From: Stenotrophomonas maltophilia
Lineage (GTDB): Bacteria > Pseudomonadota > Gammaproteobacteria > Xanthomonadales > Xanthomonadaceae
Direction: 5' to 3'
DNA: 64,000 nt
Assembly (NCBI RefSeq): GCF_900186865.1
Contig: NZ_LT906480.1
Span: 2,932,001 to 2,996,000 of the forward strand
Below, piece after piece: positions 53,957 through 63,918 of the stretch (the first letter of the stretch is position 1; every line of letters starts with the position of its first letter). A model generated the notes under the pieces. The model saw only the letters and a program-made list of their open reading frames with translations. It did not search any database and was not told the origin of the DNA. The position numbers were made by a program, and so were the translations under genes.

Positions 53957-56110
53957 ATGAAACGCCCACGCCAGTTCAGTTTCGGCCGCCCACGCGGCGG
54001 CATGTCGGTCACCATGATGCTGGTCATGCTGGCGCTGCTCGCCATGCTGGGCCTGGTAGAGATCGGCTATCTGTTCTGGGCCAAGCGTGACGCACAGAAG
54101 GTCGCGGACCTTGCTGCACTGGCCGGTGCACAACGGCTGGAACTGTGCACGCCTGACAACAGCGACAACAGCGCGGCGCGGCAGAGCGCGGTCACCCAGA
54201 ACAGGTTTGCAGGCACCGTGCAGATCCGCTGCGGCAACTGGAGCGCCACACGCAGCACGTCGAACCGCTTCGTCACCACCATCGATGCCAGCAACCCGCG
54301 CAATGCCGTGCAGGTAGTCGCGCAGCGCAGCGTGCTGCCGTTCTTCGGCCAGAACACCGGCCTGCCCACCGTCAGCGTGGAGGCCGTAGCCCGCCGTTCC
54401 GAACCGACTGCGGTGTTCGCGGTCGGTTCGCAGCTGCTGCGCACCAATGGCGACTCGGTACTGTTGTCGACCCTGCGTCTGGTCGGCCTGGATGTGACCA
54501 ACGCCACCGTGCTCTCCTATGACGGCCTCGCCCAGGCCAACATCACGCCGTCGGGCCTGCTCAAGGCATTGAACATCCCGGTCAGCGCCAACCTCAGCGT
54601 GGCTGACTTCAACCGGCTGCTGTCGGTCAACAAGATCTCGCTGGCACAGCTGGTCGATGCCACCGCCACCGTGGTCGGCCGCGACAGCACCGTGGGCGTA
54701 CAGCTGCGTGCACTGTCCGATCTGGTCGCCACCCAGCTGGACATCAACAAGCTCAACATCGTGCTGGGCAGCCAGTCCGGTGGCGGCGGTCTGTTCGCCG
54801 AAGTGGTCTCGCCCGATGGCACGATCGGCAGCGCGCTGGAAACGAAGGTCAACGTGCTCAACCTGATCAGTACCGCCATCTCCATCGCCAACGACGGCAA
54901 TGGCGTTGCGGTGAAGGGACTGGACCTGCTGGGCATCAACATCCAGGCCGGCGTGGTGGAACCGCCCTCGATCGCCATCGGTGGCGTCGGCACACGCGCG
55001 TACAACGCGCAGGTGCGGCTGATGGTGGACGTGGACAGCAACAACCTGTTCGCGGTGGGCCCGTTGCTGAACCTGCTCGGCACGCGCCTGCACCTGCCAC
55101 TGCATGTCGATGTCGCCAATGCGATGGGCACGCTGACCGGCATCCAATGCGGCGCCAGCCCACAGAAGGCCACCATCCGGGTCGACTCGTCGGTGCTGCG
55201 CGCCTGTGTCGGCAATGTCGACCCGGCGCAACGCTTTTCCAGGAGCAATGTCTGCGACGACACCCTGAAGAACGAGCAGCTGCTGAAACTGCTCGGACAA
55301 CCCTTGATCAATGACAGGATCACCCTGCCTGCCCTGACCAGCTCGCAGAACCTGACCCTTGCCGCCGGCGAGACCGCTTCGACCCGGATCAATCCACTTG
55401 CAGTGGGCAACGCGGTGTCGGACCTGGTCAATGAACTGCTGCGCGTGTTGTCGGGCATGCTCAGCTCACCCAAGCAGGGCATGAGCGCCAACGACACCGC
55501 CAAGGCACTGGCCGACCGCTACCTGCAGGCCACCTTCCCGCCGAACACCCGCTATGAGGTGGACAAGTTGATTCCACTGCTGCGCGATGGCGACGCAAGC
55601 CGGCAACTGGCCCCGCTCAACAGCTGGACCGTACCCGGAGGCCTGCCCTACGCCTGCGGCCTGCTGAACCTGGCCACCTGCCACAAGGACGGTCCGGTCT
55701 GGGACGCGTTCAAGGTGACCGTCACCGGCCAGGGACTGGGCGTGCTCGATGGGCTGCTGGGATCGCTGGTGGGCGGCCTGCTGATCAACCGCTGCGACAG
55801 CCTGCTGGGCAACCTGATCGACTACAACGGGTGTGTACGCAACAACCTGGCCTCGTACATCCAGACCGCGCCGGCCGGCTTCCTCGATGGTACCGGTGGA
55901 ACCGGCGTCACCAATCCGGATGGCAGCGTGAGCTGCAGCGGCCTGCTGTGCACGCTGCTCAAGCCGATCCTGACCGCCCTGCGGCCGGTGCTCAACAGCG
56001 TCGGCACCCTGCTGACCAACCTGCTGGCGAGCGTGCTGGGCCTGGAACTCGGCCGCACCGACGTCAACGTGCAGTCGATCCAGTGCAGCGCGGCGCAGCT
56101 GGTCTACTGA
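53957..56110 (+). CDS. tadG: TadG-like pilus protein
   Basis: 717 residues. An N-terminal helix in RPRGGMSVTMMLVMLALLAMLGLVEIGY with the TadG/TadE pattern, then YLFWAKRDAQKVADLAALAGAQRL (DUF2134-like). The remaining 600 residues are a large periplasmic domain with few cysteines and repeated Leu/Asp-rich segments (LLSVNKISLAQLVDATATVVG, LLGSLVGGLLINRC). It is a minor pilin-like tether with no VWA metal-ion site that I can recognise. It is last in the Tad operon and ends in a hairpin. Confidence 0.82.
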   Translation: MKRPRQFSFGRPRGGMSVTMMLVMLALLAMLGLVEIGYLFWAKRDAQKVADLAALAGAQRLELCTPDNSDNSAARQSAVTQNRFAGTVQIRCGNWSATRSTSNRFVTTIDASNPRNAVQVVAQRSVLPFFGQNTGLPTVSVEAVARRSEPTAVFAVGSQLLRTNGDSVLLSTLRLVGLDVTNATVLSYDGLAQANITPSGLLKALNIPVSANLSVADFNRLLSVNKISLAQLVDATATVVGRDSTVGVQLRALSDLVATQLDINKLNIVLGSQSGGGGLFAEVVSPDGTIGSALETKVNVLNLISTAISIANDGNGVAVKGLDLLGINIQAGVVEPPSIAIGGVGTRAYNAQVRLMVDVDSNNLFAVGPLLNLLGTRLHLPLHVDVANAMGTLTGIQCGASPQKATIRVDSSVLRACVGNVDPAQRFSRSNVCDDTLKNEQLLKLLGQPLINDRITLPALTSSQNLTLAAGETASTRINPLAVGNAVSDLVNELLRVLSGMLSSPKQGMSANDTAKALADRYLQATFPPNTRYEVDKLIPLLRDGDASRQLAPLNSWTVPGGLPYACGLLNLATCHKDGPVWDAFKVTVTGQGLGVLDGLLGSLVGGLLINRCDSLLGNLIDYNGCVRNNLASYIQTAPAGFLDGTGGTGVTNPDGSVSCSGLLCTLLKPILTALRPVLNSVGTLLTNLLASVLGLELGRTDVNVQSIQCSAAQLVY

Positions 56111-56117
56111 CCCGTGA

Positions 56118-56139
56118 CGGGCGCCCTTGGCGGCGCCCG
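56118..56139 (+). terminator. Terminator hairpin after tadG
   Basis: CGGGCGCC (56118-56125) and GGCGCCCG (56132-56139) form an 8-bp stem 8 bp past the stop codon. Confidence 0.6.
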
Positions 56140-56209
56140 CGCCCATGCTAGACTCCCGGCGGGGAACCACCTTCATCTCAACCCACACTCATCCGTGGAT
56201 GGTCTAGAC

Positions 56210-56923
56210 ATGCGAGAAACTTCAGGGGGCGCGGTCTTCGCCCGGCACGCGCGCGGCGCGGCACTGCTGGCCGTGGCCATGATGCTGGTGGCACCGGCGG
56301 CCATGGCTGCCCGTGGCGACCGCGAAGCAGCCGCAGAGCCGGCCGCACGCAGCGCGCCGGTGGTGCGCAATACCGTTGACGAACTCAAGCAGCTGATGGA
56401 TTCGCGCCAGCTGACCGAGCTGCGCACGACCTACAACGGCAACTATGGCGCCAGCCTGCTGTTCAACGCCAACACCCTGACCTATTACGTCGCCCTGTTC
56501 CAGGAGAAGAACTTCTGGCGGGTGATCAAGACCGATGCGGTCGACAACGCCGAGCGCGTCTACCGCACCTTTGCCCAGCAATCGGAACAGCTGGCGCAGG
56601 TCTACATCGATACGACCCGCCTGGAAGCCGGCAAGCGCTACACCGAGCGCCTGGTGGCCTACAACGAGGAGCGCCTGCGCACCCTGCAGCAGGAAATGGA
56701 ACAACAGCAGGCGCAGTCGGCCCAGGTCAGCGCGGCCCTGCAGCAGGCGCAGCAGCAGGCAGTCAGCCTCAGCACCGACGTGCAGAGCACCAACAGCCAG
56801 CTGGATGCCCTGCAGCGCCGCATCCAGATCCTGCAGGCCGAACAGGGCAACCCGGAACTGAGCCTGCCCAAGCCGGAAGGCGTGCCCTCGCCGACACCGG
56901 CTGCCGCCAGCGACGGGCGCTGA
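56210..56923 (+). CDS. DUF2968 protein
   Basis: 237 residues. The ATG at 56210 gives a signal peptide (ending MAAR, about 43). The body has VDELKQLMDSRQLTELRTTYNGNYGASLLFN, then a long coiled-coil (about 120-220: EERLRTLQQEMEQQQAQSAQVSAALQQ) and a short tail. DUF2968 proteins are exported and of unknown function, found in Xanthomonadaceae and Burkholderiaceae. It is downstream of tadG but separated by a terminator. Confidence 0.8.
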   Translation: MRETSGGAVFARHARGAALLAVAMMLVAPAAMAARGDREAAAEPAARSAPVVRNTVDELKQLMDSRQLTELRTTYNGNYGASLLFNANTLTYYVALFQEKNFWRVIKTDAVDNAERVYRTFAQQSEQLAQVYIDTTRLEAGKRYTERLVAYNEERLRTLQQEMEQQQAQSAQVSAALQQAQQQAVSLSTDVQSTNSQLDALQRRIQILQAEQGNPELSLPKPEGVPSPTPAAASDGR

Positions 56924-56949
56924 AGGCCAGCGCACAGTAGTCCCGCACG

Positions 56950-56969
56950 ACGGCGCCCTTGGGCGCCGT
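56950..56969. terminator. Convergent terminator hairpin
   Basis: ACGGCGCCC (56950-56958), TT, GGGCGCCGT (56961-56969): a perfect 9-bp stem between the DUF2968 gene and the oppositely oriented DUF4124 gene, serving both. Confidence 0.7.
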
Positions 56970-56992
56970 TGTCGTTTCCATCATTACCGGAT

Positions 56993-57388
56993 TCAGCGGC
57001 ACGCGTCGTACACCGCGTCATCGAGCTGCCGACGCTGTACGAAGTCCAGGCGCTTGGCCTTGGCCAGCACCTCCCCGCGGCGCTGTCGTGCGCGCTCACA
57101 GGCCCTGGGGTCCGTGCTGATGGGTATCAGCGCGGCCTGCGGCCGCCCCGAGCGCACGGTGCGCGGTCGCGCCGGCACCGCGCTGCCCGCGCCGGCCGGC
57201 TTTGGCACCGGTCCGCGTGACAGCGACTGCTCCTCGGGCACCTCCCAGCGCCATTCCGCATGCCCCTGGCAGGGTGTCTGCTGATAGACCGGATGTGGCC
57301 CGTCCACGCATTTGTAGACGTTGGTCTGCGCATGAACCGCCGTGACCAGCATCAGGCACAACAGTGGGCTGCATCGCATTCTCGGCAT
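56993..57388 (-). CDS. DUF4124-type exported protein
   Basis: 131 residues from the ATG at 57388 with GAGGAG upstream. Signal peptide (about 1-22, ending VHAQT). The DUF4124 core [20 protein letters not shown] (about 24-45) has two cysteines. A basic, Pro/Arg-rich middle and a helical tail ([21 protein letters not shown]) follow. The function is unknown; family members are periplasmic. Confidence 0.7.
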   Translation of the reverse strand: MPRMRCSPLLCLMLVTAVHAQTNVYKCVDGPHPVYQQTPCQGHAEWRWEVPEEQSLSRGPVPKPAGAGSAVPARPRTVRSGRPQAALIPISTDPRACERARQRRGEVLAKAKRLDFVQRRQLDDAVYDACR

Positions 57389-57573
57389 CGGGGGCTCCTC
57401 GACCAGCTGCCGCCATCGTCTGTGCGGTGGCCGCTTCATGCCAGAGCGATACGCGTCACAGTCCGGGCAATCCAGCACAGCCGTGCAAGCCGTCCGATGT
57501 GCACTGCGATGTACTGCCGAAGGCACCGGCACCGCTGCCAGTGCCTTCCCTCCCTTCCGCCAAGGAACCCGCA

Positions 57574-58398
57574 ATGAGCAATTACGTCACCGTCGCCGAT
57601 GGCGCCCGCATCTTCTACAAGGATTGGGGCACCGGCCAGCCGGTCGTGTTCGCCCACGGCTGGCCGCTGTCGTCCGATGCCTGGGACCCGCAGATGCTGT
57701 TCATGGGCCAGAACGGCTTCCGCGTGATCGCCCACGACCGTCGCAGCCACGGCCGTTCGAGCCAGACCTGGGATGGCAACAACATGGACACCTACGCCGA
57801 TGACCTGGCCGCGGTGATCGAGGCGCTGGACCTGAAGGACGCGATCCTGGTCGGCCATTCCACCGGCGGCGGCGAAGTGGCCCACTACATCGGCCGCCAC
57901 GGCAGCAAGCGCGTGTCAAAAGTGGTGCTGGTCGGCGCCGTGCCGCCGCTGATGCTGAAAACCGACGCCAATCCGGCCGGTACCCCGCTGGTCGTCTTCG
58001 ACGGCATCCGCAAGGGCACGGGCGGTGACCGCTCGCAGTTCTTCAAGGACCTGACCACACCGTTCTTCGGTGCCAACCGCGATGGCAATACCGTTACCCA
58101 GGGCATGCGTGATTCGTTCTGGCTGCAGGGCATGCTCGGCGGCGTCAAGGGCCAGTACGACTGCGTGCACGAATTCTCGGAAGTGGACTACACCGAGGAC
58201 CTGAAGAAGATCGACGTGCCGGCGCTGGTGGTACACGGCGATGACGACCAGATCGTCCCGTTCGATGCCTCGGCGAAGCTGTCCTCGCAGATCATCAAGG
58301 ATGCCGAGCTGAAGGTGTACGCCGGTGCACCGCATGGCCTGACCGTCACCCACGCCGACCAGTTCAACGCCGACCTGCTCGCGTTCGCACGCAGCTGA
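57574..58398 (+). CDS. Alpha/beta hydrolase (non-heme haloperoxidase-like)
   Basis: 274 residues; ATG 57574 has AAGGAA upstream. The alpha/beta hydrolase fold with oxyanion segment [18 protein letters not shown], nucleophile Ser in GHSTGGG, catalytic Asp in [10 protein letters not shown] and His in GAPHGL. It resembles non-heme chloroperoxidases and arylesterases, which produce peracids. The true substrate is unknown. SMAG-type arrays lie downstream. Confidence 0.88.
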   Translation: MSNYVTVADGARIFYKDWGTGQPVVFAHGWPLSSDAWDPQMLFMGQNGFRVIAHDRRSHGRSSQTWDGNNMDTYADDLAAVIEALDLKDAILVGHSTGGGEVAHYIGRHGSKRVSKVVLVGAVPPLMLKTDANPAGTPLVVFDGIRKGTGGDRSQFFKDLTTPFFGANRDGNTVTQGMRDSFWLQGMLGGVKGQYDCVHEFSEVDYTEDLKKIDVPALVVHGDDDQIVPFDASAKLSSQIIKDAELKVYAGAPHGLTVTHADQFNADLLAFARS

Positions 58399-58437
58399 TG
58401 TACCGCGGCGGCGCCGTAACGGCGCCGCCGCCCCTTC

Positions 58438-59042
58438 GGTAGTGCCGGCCGCTGGCCGGCAACCCGATCATCCATCGTGATCACGCGCAGCCGGCCAGCG
58501 GCCGGCTCTACCACCGGCGGGTCAACCGCCTCTGCTTCGGTAGTGCCGGCCGCTGGCCGGCAACCCCATCACCCATCGTGATCACGCGCAGCCGGCCAGC
58601 GGCCGGCTCTACCACCGACGGGTCAACCGCCTCTGCTTCGGTAGTGCCGGCCGCTGGCCGGCAACCCGATCACCATCGTGATCACGCGCAGCCGGCCAGC
58701 GGCCGGCTCTACCACCGACGGGTCAACCGCCTCTGCTTCGGTAGTGCCGGCCGCTGGCCGGCAACCCGATCCTCCATCGTGATCACGCACAGCCGGCCGG
58801 CGGCCTCTGCTTCGGTAGTGCCGGCCGCTGGCCGGCAACCCCATCACCCATCGTGATCACGCACAGCCGGCCGGCGGCCTCTGCTTCGGTAGTGCCGGCC
58901 GCTGGCCGGCAACCCCATCACCCATCGTGATCACGCACAGCCGGCCGGCGGCCTCTGCTTCGGTAGTGCCGGCCGCTGGCCGGCAACCCCATCACCCATC
59001 GTGATCACGCACAGCCGGCCAGCGGCCGGCTCTACCACCGGC
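58438..59042. repeat. Tandem array of SMAG element pairs
   Basis: Seven copies of GGTAGTGCCGGCCGCTGGCC begin at 58438, 58539, 58640, 58740, 58814, 58888 and 58962. The first four periods are about 100 bp and carry an inverted SMAG partner (GGCCAGCGGCCGG...CTACCACC); the next three are 74 bp because the partner has lost about 27 bp. The array ends with a complete partner at about 59016-59042. No gene lies in the 58399-59045 gap. Confidence 0.92.
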
Positions 59043-59045
59043 GGG

Positions 59046-60692
59046 TCAGATGTCGGTGTGGTGATGCGGCACGGCGGCAGGCAGCGGGTCATGCCCGCCC
59101 ACGAAGTGACGCACCACGGGGGCACGCTCACCGCGATGCAGCTCCCGCAACACTTCCTGGATGGCCTTGTCATCAGCGGTGATGCGTTCGTGCTGGCGCA
59201 GGTGCTCCAGCCACGACGGGGTCACGAAATACTCCAGGTGGATGCCTGGACTGGCCACGTCCTCGACCACGCCCCAGACCACCGCGCCATCGCGGCGGCG
59301 GATCGTGCCCAGCGCGCGCATCTGCGACTGGAACGCGGCACGATCAGCACCGTCGATGCGGTACTCGATGGTGACCAGCACCGGGCCGCGATCGTTCGAC
59401 ACCGGCACCGACAGCTCGGGTGCGGGCCAGTGCCCGGCCGGACGCAGGTTCAGATCCTCGGTGCCAGCAATCCGCACGCGCCACACCAGCAGTCCGCCGA
59501 TCACCGCACCTGCGGCAGCCACCAGCAACGCTAGCTCCGGCGAGGTGCGCTGTGCCAACGCGCCCCAGCTCAGGCCACCGGCCGCCATGCCGGCCGAGAA
59601 CACCATGATGTACAGCGCCAGCGCACGCGCACGTACCCATGCCGGCACCGCCGTCTGCGCGGCGATCTGCAGCGACGACAGCACGGTGATCCAGGCGAAG
59701 CCATTGACCAGCATCACAGCCGGAAGCACGTACCAGCTGCGGGTCAGCGCCAGCCCGACCAGGCTGAGCGCCAGCGACAGCGTGGCCAGCAGCACCAGCA
59801 GGTCGCGATCCAGCTGCGCGCGCAGCTTCGGCAGCAGCAAGGCCCCGCCCACTGCACCGATACCGATGCAACCCAGCAGCATGCCGTACTGCCCCGCCCC
59901 ACCCTGCATCTGGCCGCGCACCACCACCGGCAGCAGTGCATTCATCGCCGCAGCAAAGAAGAAGAAGCCCACCGACTTGATCAGCACGGCCTGAAGGCGT
60001 CCAGCGCGGCTGGCATAGCGCAGGCCCGCCTTCAAGCCGGCACCGAAACCTTCCGGCGGAAGGCTGGATTGCTTGGGATCACGCTTCCAGCCCCACACCA
60101 CGAACAGCATCGCGGCAAAGGTGATGGCATTGAAGCCGAACGCCCACACCGCACCCAGCTGCGCCACGATCACGCCACCAATGGCCGGGCCGATCGAACG
60201 CGCGATATTGATACCGATCGAGTTCAGGGCTACCGCCGAGGCCAGCATCGGCTGCGGCACCAGCTCGGACACAATCGCCGCCTGCGCTGGCATCGCCATT
60301 GCCGCACCGCAGCCCATGCAGAAGGTCAACAGCACCAGCAACTGCGGGGTCAGCATGTCCATCGCCGTCAGCGCGGCCATCACTGCGGCCACCAGCAGCA
60401 TCCACCCCTGGGTCGCCAACAGGTACTTCCGGCGATCGACAATGTCGGCCAGCGTTCCGGCCGCCAGTGCCAACAGCACGATCGGTACCGTTGTGGCCGA
60501 CTGCACCAGCGCCACCATCAGCGGCGAACCGGTGCGTTCGGCCATCACCCAGGCGGCGGCCACGTCGTTGACCCAGGTGCCGATGTTGCTGGCCAGGATT
60601 GCCAGCCAGATCGAACGGAACATCTGGATCTTCAGCGGGGACCAGGCACCTGCGGCCTGTGCGGAGGGTTGCGACGCGTTTGCGTTCACCAT
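59046..60692 (-). CDS. MFS exporter (MFS_3/EntS type)
   Basis: 548 residues from the ATG at 60692 (60698 is also possible). Twelve membrane helices to about residue 405, with MFS loop motif GTLADIVDRRKYLL. The hydrophilic C-terminal part (about 425-540) is a dimeric alpha-beta-barrel-like domain (VTIEYRIDGADRAAFQSQMRALG, GVVEDVASPGIHLEYFVTPSW), usual for this MFS_3 family. It exports an unknown compound, possibly a siderophore. Its start overlaps the porin stop, so it belongs to the same operon. Confidence 0.87.
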   Translation of the reverse strand: MVNANASQPSAQAAGAWSPLKIQMFRSIWLAILASNIGTWVNDVAAAWVMAERTGSPLMVALVQSATTVPIVLLALAAGTLADIVDRRKYLLATQGWMLLVAAVMAALTAMDMLTPQLLVLLTFCMGCGAAMAMPAQAAIVSELVPQPMLASAVALNSIGINIARSIGPAIGGVIVAQLGAVWAFGFNAITFAAMLFVVWGWKRDPKQSSLPPEGFGAGLKAGLRYASRAGRLQAVLIKSVGFFFFAAAMNALLPVVVRGQMQGGAGQYGMLLGCIGIGAVGGALLLPKLRAQLDRDLLVLLATLSLALSLVGLALTRSWYVLPAVMLVNGFAWITVLSSLQIAAQTAVPAWVRARALALYIMVFSAGMAAGGLSWGALAQRTSPELALLVAAAGAVIGGLLVWRVRIAGTEDLNLRPAGHWPAPELSVPVSNDRGPVLVTIEYRIDGADRAAFQSQMRALGTIRRRDGAVVWGVVEDVASPGIHLEYFVTPSWLEHLRQHERITADDKAIQEVLRELHRGERAPVVRHFVGGHDPLPAAVPHHHTDI

Positions 60693-61969
60693 TGCCATGC
60701 TCCAACGATCGAGGCGAACAGCGTGTCCTGGCCGCCGGCCTGCTTCAGTGCAGGACCGGCATCGACCCAGGCCAGCTGCAGCTGCCATTGCCAGTGTTCG
60801 CTGGCCTGCCAGCGGGTTTCGGATTTGTATTGATTACCGATGCGGCGCGCAGCACCGGCACTGCCTGGCAACGCCACCAACGGCGCCGACGTGGTATAGA
60901 CCGCATCGGCGCGACGATGCTTCCAGGCCATCTGTACGCCCAGCTCCGTCGTCACCGTGTCGTGCAGGCGCAGGCTCAGGGTCGGCTGCACGTCCATCAG
61001 GTTGGCCGGGGCCAGCAGGCTGGCCTCGCTGAAGTAGGCCGATTTCGGGAACAGTGCATTGAAGGTCCCCAGGCGGCCGTCACGCGGATTGCCATCGCCA
61101 CTGGCGATGTCGGCCTTCAGCCCCAGACGCGGCTGCAGCGGCAGCTCCGTCCAGCGCCACCCTGTATCGGTGGCCAGCGTCCAGGCGCGGATATCGAGCG
61201 TGCCGACGGCCGTTCGCAGTTCACCGCCCTGCGCCACCAGCTCGCTGTTCCAGTCCAGTGCACCGGCCTGGCCGAACCAGCGTGTACCCACGGTCTGCCG
61301 GCGTTCGATGCCGGAGCCCGCCGCGAAGCGCGCACCCTCGCGGCGATAGTCGAGCAGATACAGGTCCCACTGTCCCGCGCCCTGCCCGCGTGCCGTGGTG
61401 GCGTAGGCACCCCACAGGTGGGCACCGTGTTCCCCTCGATCATCAAAGGCACCCGGCCGGTTCTGCACCGGTCGCAGTGCCATCAGATCAAGCGTGCCGA
61501 GGCGGCCCTTCCAGCCCAGGCGCGCACCATCGAAGGCCAGGCGGATGTTCGGCCCATCGCGCACCGACAACAACCGTGAGCTTCCGTAGCCGGCTTCCTG
61601 CCGACCGAGCTGCAGGTGGAAGCCGCTGCGCTGCCAGCGCCAGTACGCCTGCTGCACGTCCAATGCGCTGCGGTCGGTGCGGCCCGGGCCGCCGGCCTTG
61701 CCATTCTCGGCATGCACGCCCAGTTGCAGCTTTGCCTGCCAGCGGTCCTCCACATAGGTGGCCGAGGCCAGCGCACGCAGCAGGCCATGGCCATCTTCGC
61801 TGCCACCGATACCGAACCGGGTCGGATCGTAGTACAGGCCACGCAGGCGCAGTGACGCATCCCACTGCAATTGACCGTCACCGGCGTCAGTGCAGCGCCC
61901 CCCCCCGCACGCCAGCGCCAGCGATGGCACGGCCAGCAGCGCCAGGCTCAGAAAGCGAAGCACGAGCAT
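60686..61969 (-). CDS. Alginate-export-like outer-membrane porin
   Basis: 427 residues. Signal peptide ending LALAC (about 21); Cys21 could be a lipobox. The barrel has LQWDASLRLRGLYYDPTR, AYWRWQRSGFHLQLGRQEAGYG and a C-terminal aromatic tail (VGAWQW), which match AlgE-type alginate export porins (PF13372). It could pass an anionic or polysaccharide substrate, but no alginate genes are nearby. It overlaps the amidohydrolase by 22 bp and the MFS gene by 7-13 bp. Confidence 0.8.
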   Translation of the reverse strand: MLVLRFLSLALLAVPSLALACGGGRCTDAGDGQLQWDASLRLRGLYYDPTRFGIGGSEDGHGLLRALASATYVEDRWQAKLQLGVHAENGKAGGPGRTDRSALDVQQAYWRWQRSGFHLQLGRQEAGYGSSRLLSVRDGPNIRLAFDGARLGWKGRLGTLDLMALRPVQNRPGAFDDRGEHGAHLWGAYATTARGQGAGQWDLYLLDYRREGARFAAGSGIERRQTVGTRWFGQAGALDWNSELVAQGGELRTAVGTLDIRAWTLATDTGWRWTELPLQPRLGLKADIASGDGNPRDGRLGTFNALFPKSAYFSEASLLAPANLMDVQPTLSLRLHDTVTTELGVQMAWKHRRADAVYTTSAPLVALPGSAGAARRIGNQYKSETRWQASEHWQWQLQLAWVDAGPALKQAGGQDTLFASIVGAWQW

Positions 61970-63918
61970 CCCATCGCGCCCCAGAACGCGGTCAGGTCAT
62001 TGGTCGGCGCCGCGTGCTGCGCGGCATGCCCGTGCGCACCGTGGGTACTGCAGGCCACGCCGTGATGGCGGCGATGGGTGGTGGCCAACCCGGTGGCCGC
62101 ACCGCCGACGTGGTAGCCACCGAACCGGTTGACCGGCGACCAGTCCGGCATCGCAGGCGGCAGCTGCGGCGCCAGCCCTGCATAGTCGGCATCTGCATGC
62201 ACGATGCGTCCGCCGACCACGGTCAGCACGCTGGTGATGTCGGCGATCTGCGCGTCATCCACGCGGAAGAAGTCGGCCGAGAGCAGGATGAAGTCGGCCA
62301 GCTGACCGGCTTTCAGCGTGCCCTTCACCGCTTCGTCACCGGAGAACCAGGCGCTGCCCTGTGTCCACAGGCGCAGCGCCTGCTCGCGTTCGAGCAGGTT
62401 CTCATCGCCATACAGGGCCAGCCCGCCCACGGTGCGCCCGGTCACCAGCCAGGACAACGCCACCCACGGGTTGTAGCTGGCCACGCGGGTGGCATCGGTA
62501 CCGGCACCGACCGGCACGCCTTCGGCCAGCATGCGCTTGACCGGCGGCGTATGCCGCGCCGCCTGTACGCCGTAGCGCTCGACGAAGGCTTCGCCCTGGT
62601 AGGCCATGCGGTGCTGCACGGCGATGCCGCCACCCAGCGCACGGATGCGTTCGATGTTGCGCGGGGTGATGGTCTCGGCGTGGTCGATGAACCAGTGCAG
62701 GCCATCGAACGGCACCTCGCGGTTGACCTGTTCGTAGACATCGAGGATGCGGGTGATGCTCTCGTCGTAAGTGGCGTGGATGCGGAACGGCCAGCGCTTC
62801 TCGACCAGCAGCTTCACCACGTCGTGCAGTTCGGGCTCCAGCTCCGGCGGCAGTTCCGGGCGGGGCTCGTTGAACAGTTCAAAGTCGGCCGCTGAGAACA
62901 CCAGCATCTCGCCGGCACCGTTGTGGCGCAGCAGGTCATCGCCCTGGCGCGGCTGCAGGATCTCGCTCCAGCCACGGAAGTCGTCCACTTCCCTGCCCTT
63001 GTTCTGGGTGAACAGGTTGTAGGCAATGCGAACTGTCAGCTGGTCATCGCGATGCAACTGCTCGATGACCTGGTAGTCCTCGGGATAGTTCTGGAAGCCA
63101 CCGCCGGCATCGATCACCGAGGTGATGCCGAGACGGTTCAGTTCACGCATGAAGTGACGCGTCGAGTTCGCCTGGTACTCGATCGGCAGGCGCGGGCCCT
63201 TGGCCAGCGTCGCGTAGAGGATCAGCGCATTCGGTTTGGCCAGCAGCAGTCCGGTCGGGTTGCCCAGTGAATCATGCACGATCTGCCCGCCCGGCGGATC
63301 CGGCGTGTCCTTGGTGTAGCCGCAGGCGCGCAGCGCGGCACGGTTGAGCAGCGCGCGATCGTACAGGTGCAGCAGGAACACCGGCGTATCCGGCGCGATG
63401 TCGTTGAGCTCCTGCAGCGTCGGCAGGCGCTTCTCGTTGAACTGCGCGGCAGTGAAGCCACCGACCACGCGTACCCACTGCGGTGCGGGCGTGCGGTCGA
63501 CCTGGGCCTTCAGCATGTCCAGCGCGTCGCCGAGCGATCGCAGGCCGTCCCAGCGCAGCTCCAGGTTGTAGTTCAGGCCACCACGGATCAGGTGGGTATG
63601 GCTGTCGTTGAGGCCGGGCAGCAGGCGCCGCCCCTGGGCGTCGATCAGGGTCGCTTCATTGCCCCAGCCGCGCATGATCTCCTCATCGCTGCCGACGGCA
63701 ACGATGCGTCCTTCCTGCACGACCAGCGCCTGCGCATGCGGCTGCTGCGGGTCGAGCGTGGTGATGCGGGCATTGCGGATGACCAGCGTGCTCATGCGAC
63801 GCTCCTTGGAAGTGGAATCGAGTGCGGCACCGGCGCGGCCGGCCAGGCCGAGCGCTACGGCAGCGCCACTGGCCAGCACCACATTGCGGCGGCCGTGATC
63901 GAGTGGATCGTGACTCAT
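61948..63918 (-). CDS. YtcJ-like metal-dependent amidohydrolase, exported by Tat signal
   Basis: 656 residues. An N-terminal RRNVVLASGAAVALG pattern resembles a Tat signal. Amidohydrolase motifs: HTH in NDSHTHLIRGG, HIDHAE-like WFIDHAETIT, and the terminal Asp in GAGTDATR. The TIM-barrel amidohydrolase fold of YtcJ (amidohydrolase 3) covers about 45-600. The last 60 residues are His/Ala-rich with a GCSCF end. The substrate is unknown. It starts with ATGA overlapping the stop of the preceding DoxX gene. Confidence 0.85.
   Translation of the reverse strand: MSHDPLDHGRRNVVLASGAAVALGLAGRAGAALDSTSKERRMSTLVIRNARITTLDPQQPHAQALVVQEGRIVAVGSDEEIMRGWGNEATLIDAQGRRLLPGLNDSHTHLIRGGLNYNLELRWDGLRSLGDALDMLKAQVDRTPAPQWVRVVGGFTAAQFNEKRLPTLQELNDIAPDTPVFLLHLYDRALLNRAALRACGYTKDTPDPPGGQIVHDSLGNPTGLLLAKPNALILYATLAKGPRLPIEYQANSTRHFMRELNRLGITSVIDAGGGFQNYPEDYQVIEQLHRDDQLTVRIAYNLFTQNKGREVDDFRGWSEILQPRQGDDLLRHNGAGEMLVFSAADFELFNEPRPELPPELEPELHDVVKLLVEKRWPFRIHATYDESITRILDVYEQVNREVPFDGLHWFIDHAETITPRNIERIRALGGGIAVQHRMAYQGEAFVERYGVQAARHTPPVKRMLAEGVPVGAGTDATRVASYNPWVALSWLVTGRTVGGLALYGDENLLEREQALRLWTQGSAWFSGDEAVKGTLKAGQLADFILLSADFFRVDDAQIADITSVLTVVGGRIVHADADYAGLAPQLPPAMPDWSPVNRFGGYHVGGAATGLATTHRRHHGVACSTHGAHGHAAQHAAPTNDLTAFWGAMGCSCFAF

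Noticed and set aside
58438..59042. A second CRISPR-like array
   Set aside because: The repeated units are 74-101 bp with no unique spacers, and no cas genes are present.
59046..59500. A novel fusion of an MFS transporter with a monooxygenase-like domain
   Set aside because: The C-terminal domain is standard for the MFS_3 family, so it is not a new fusion.
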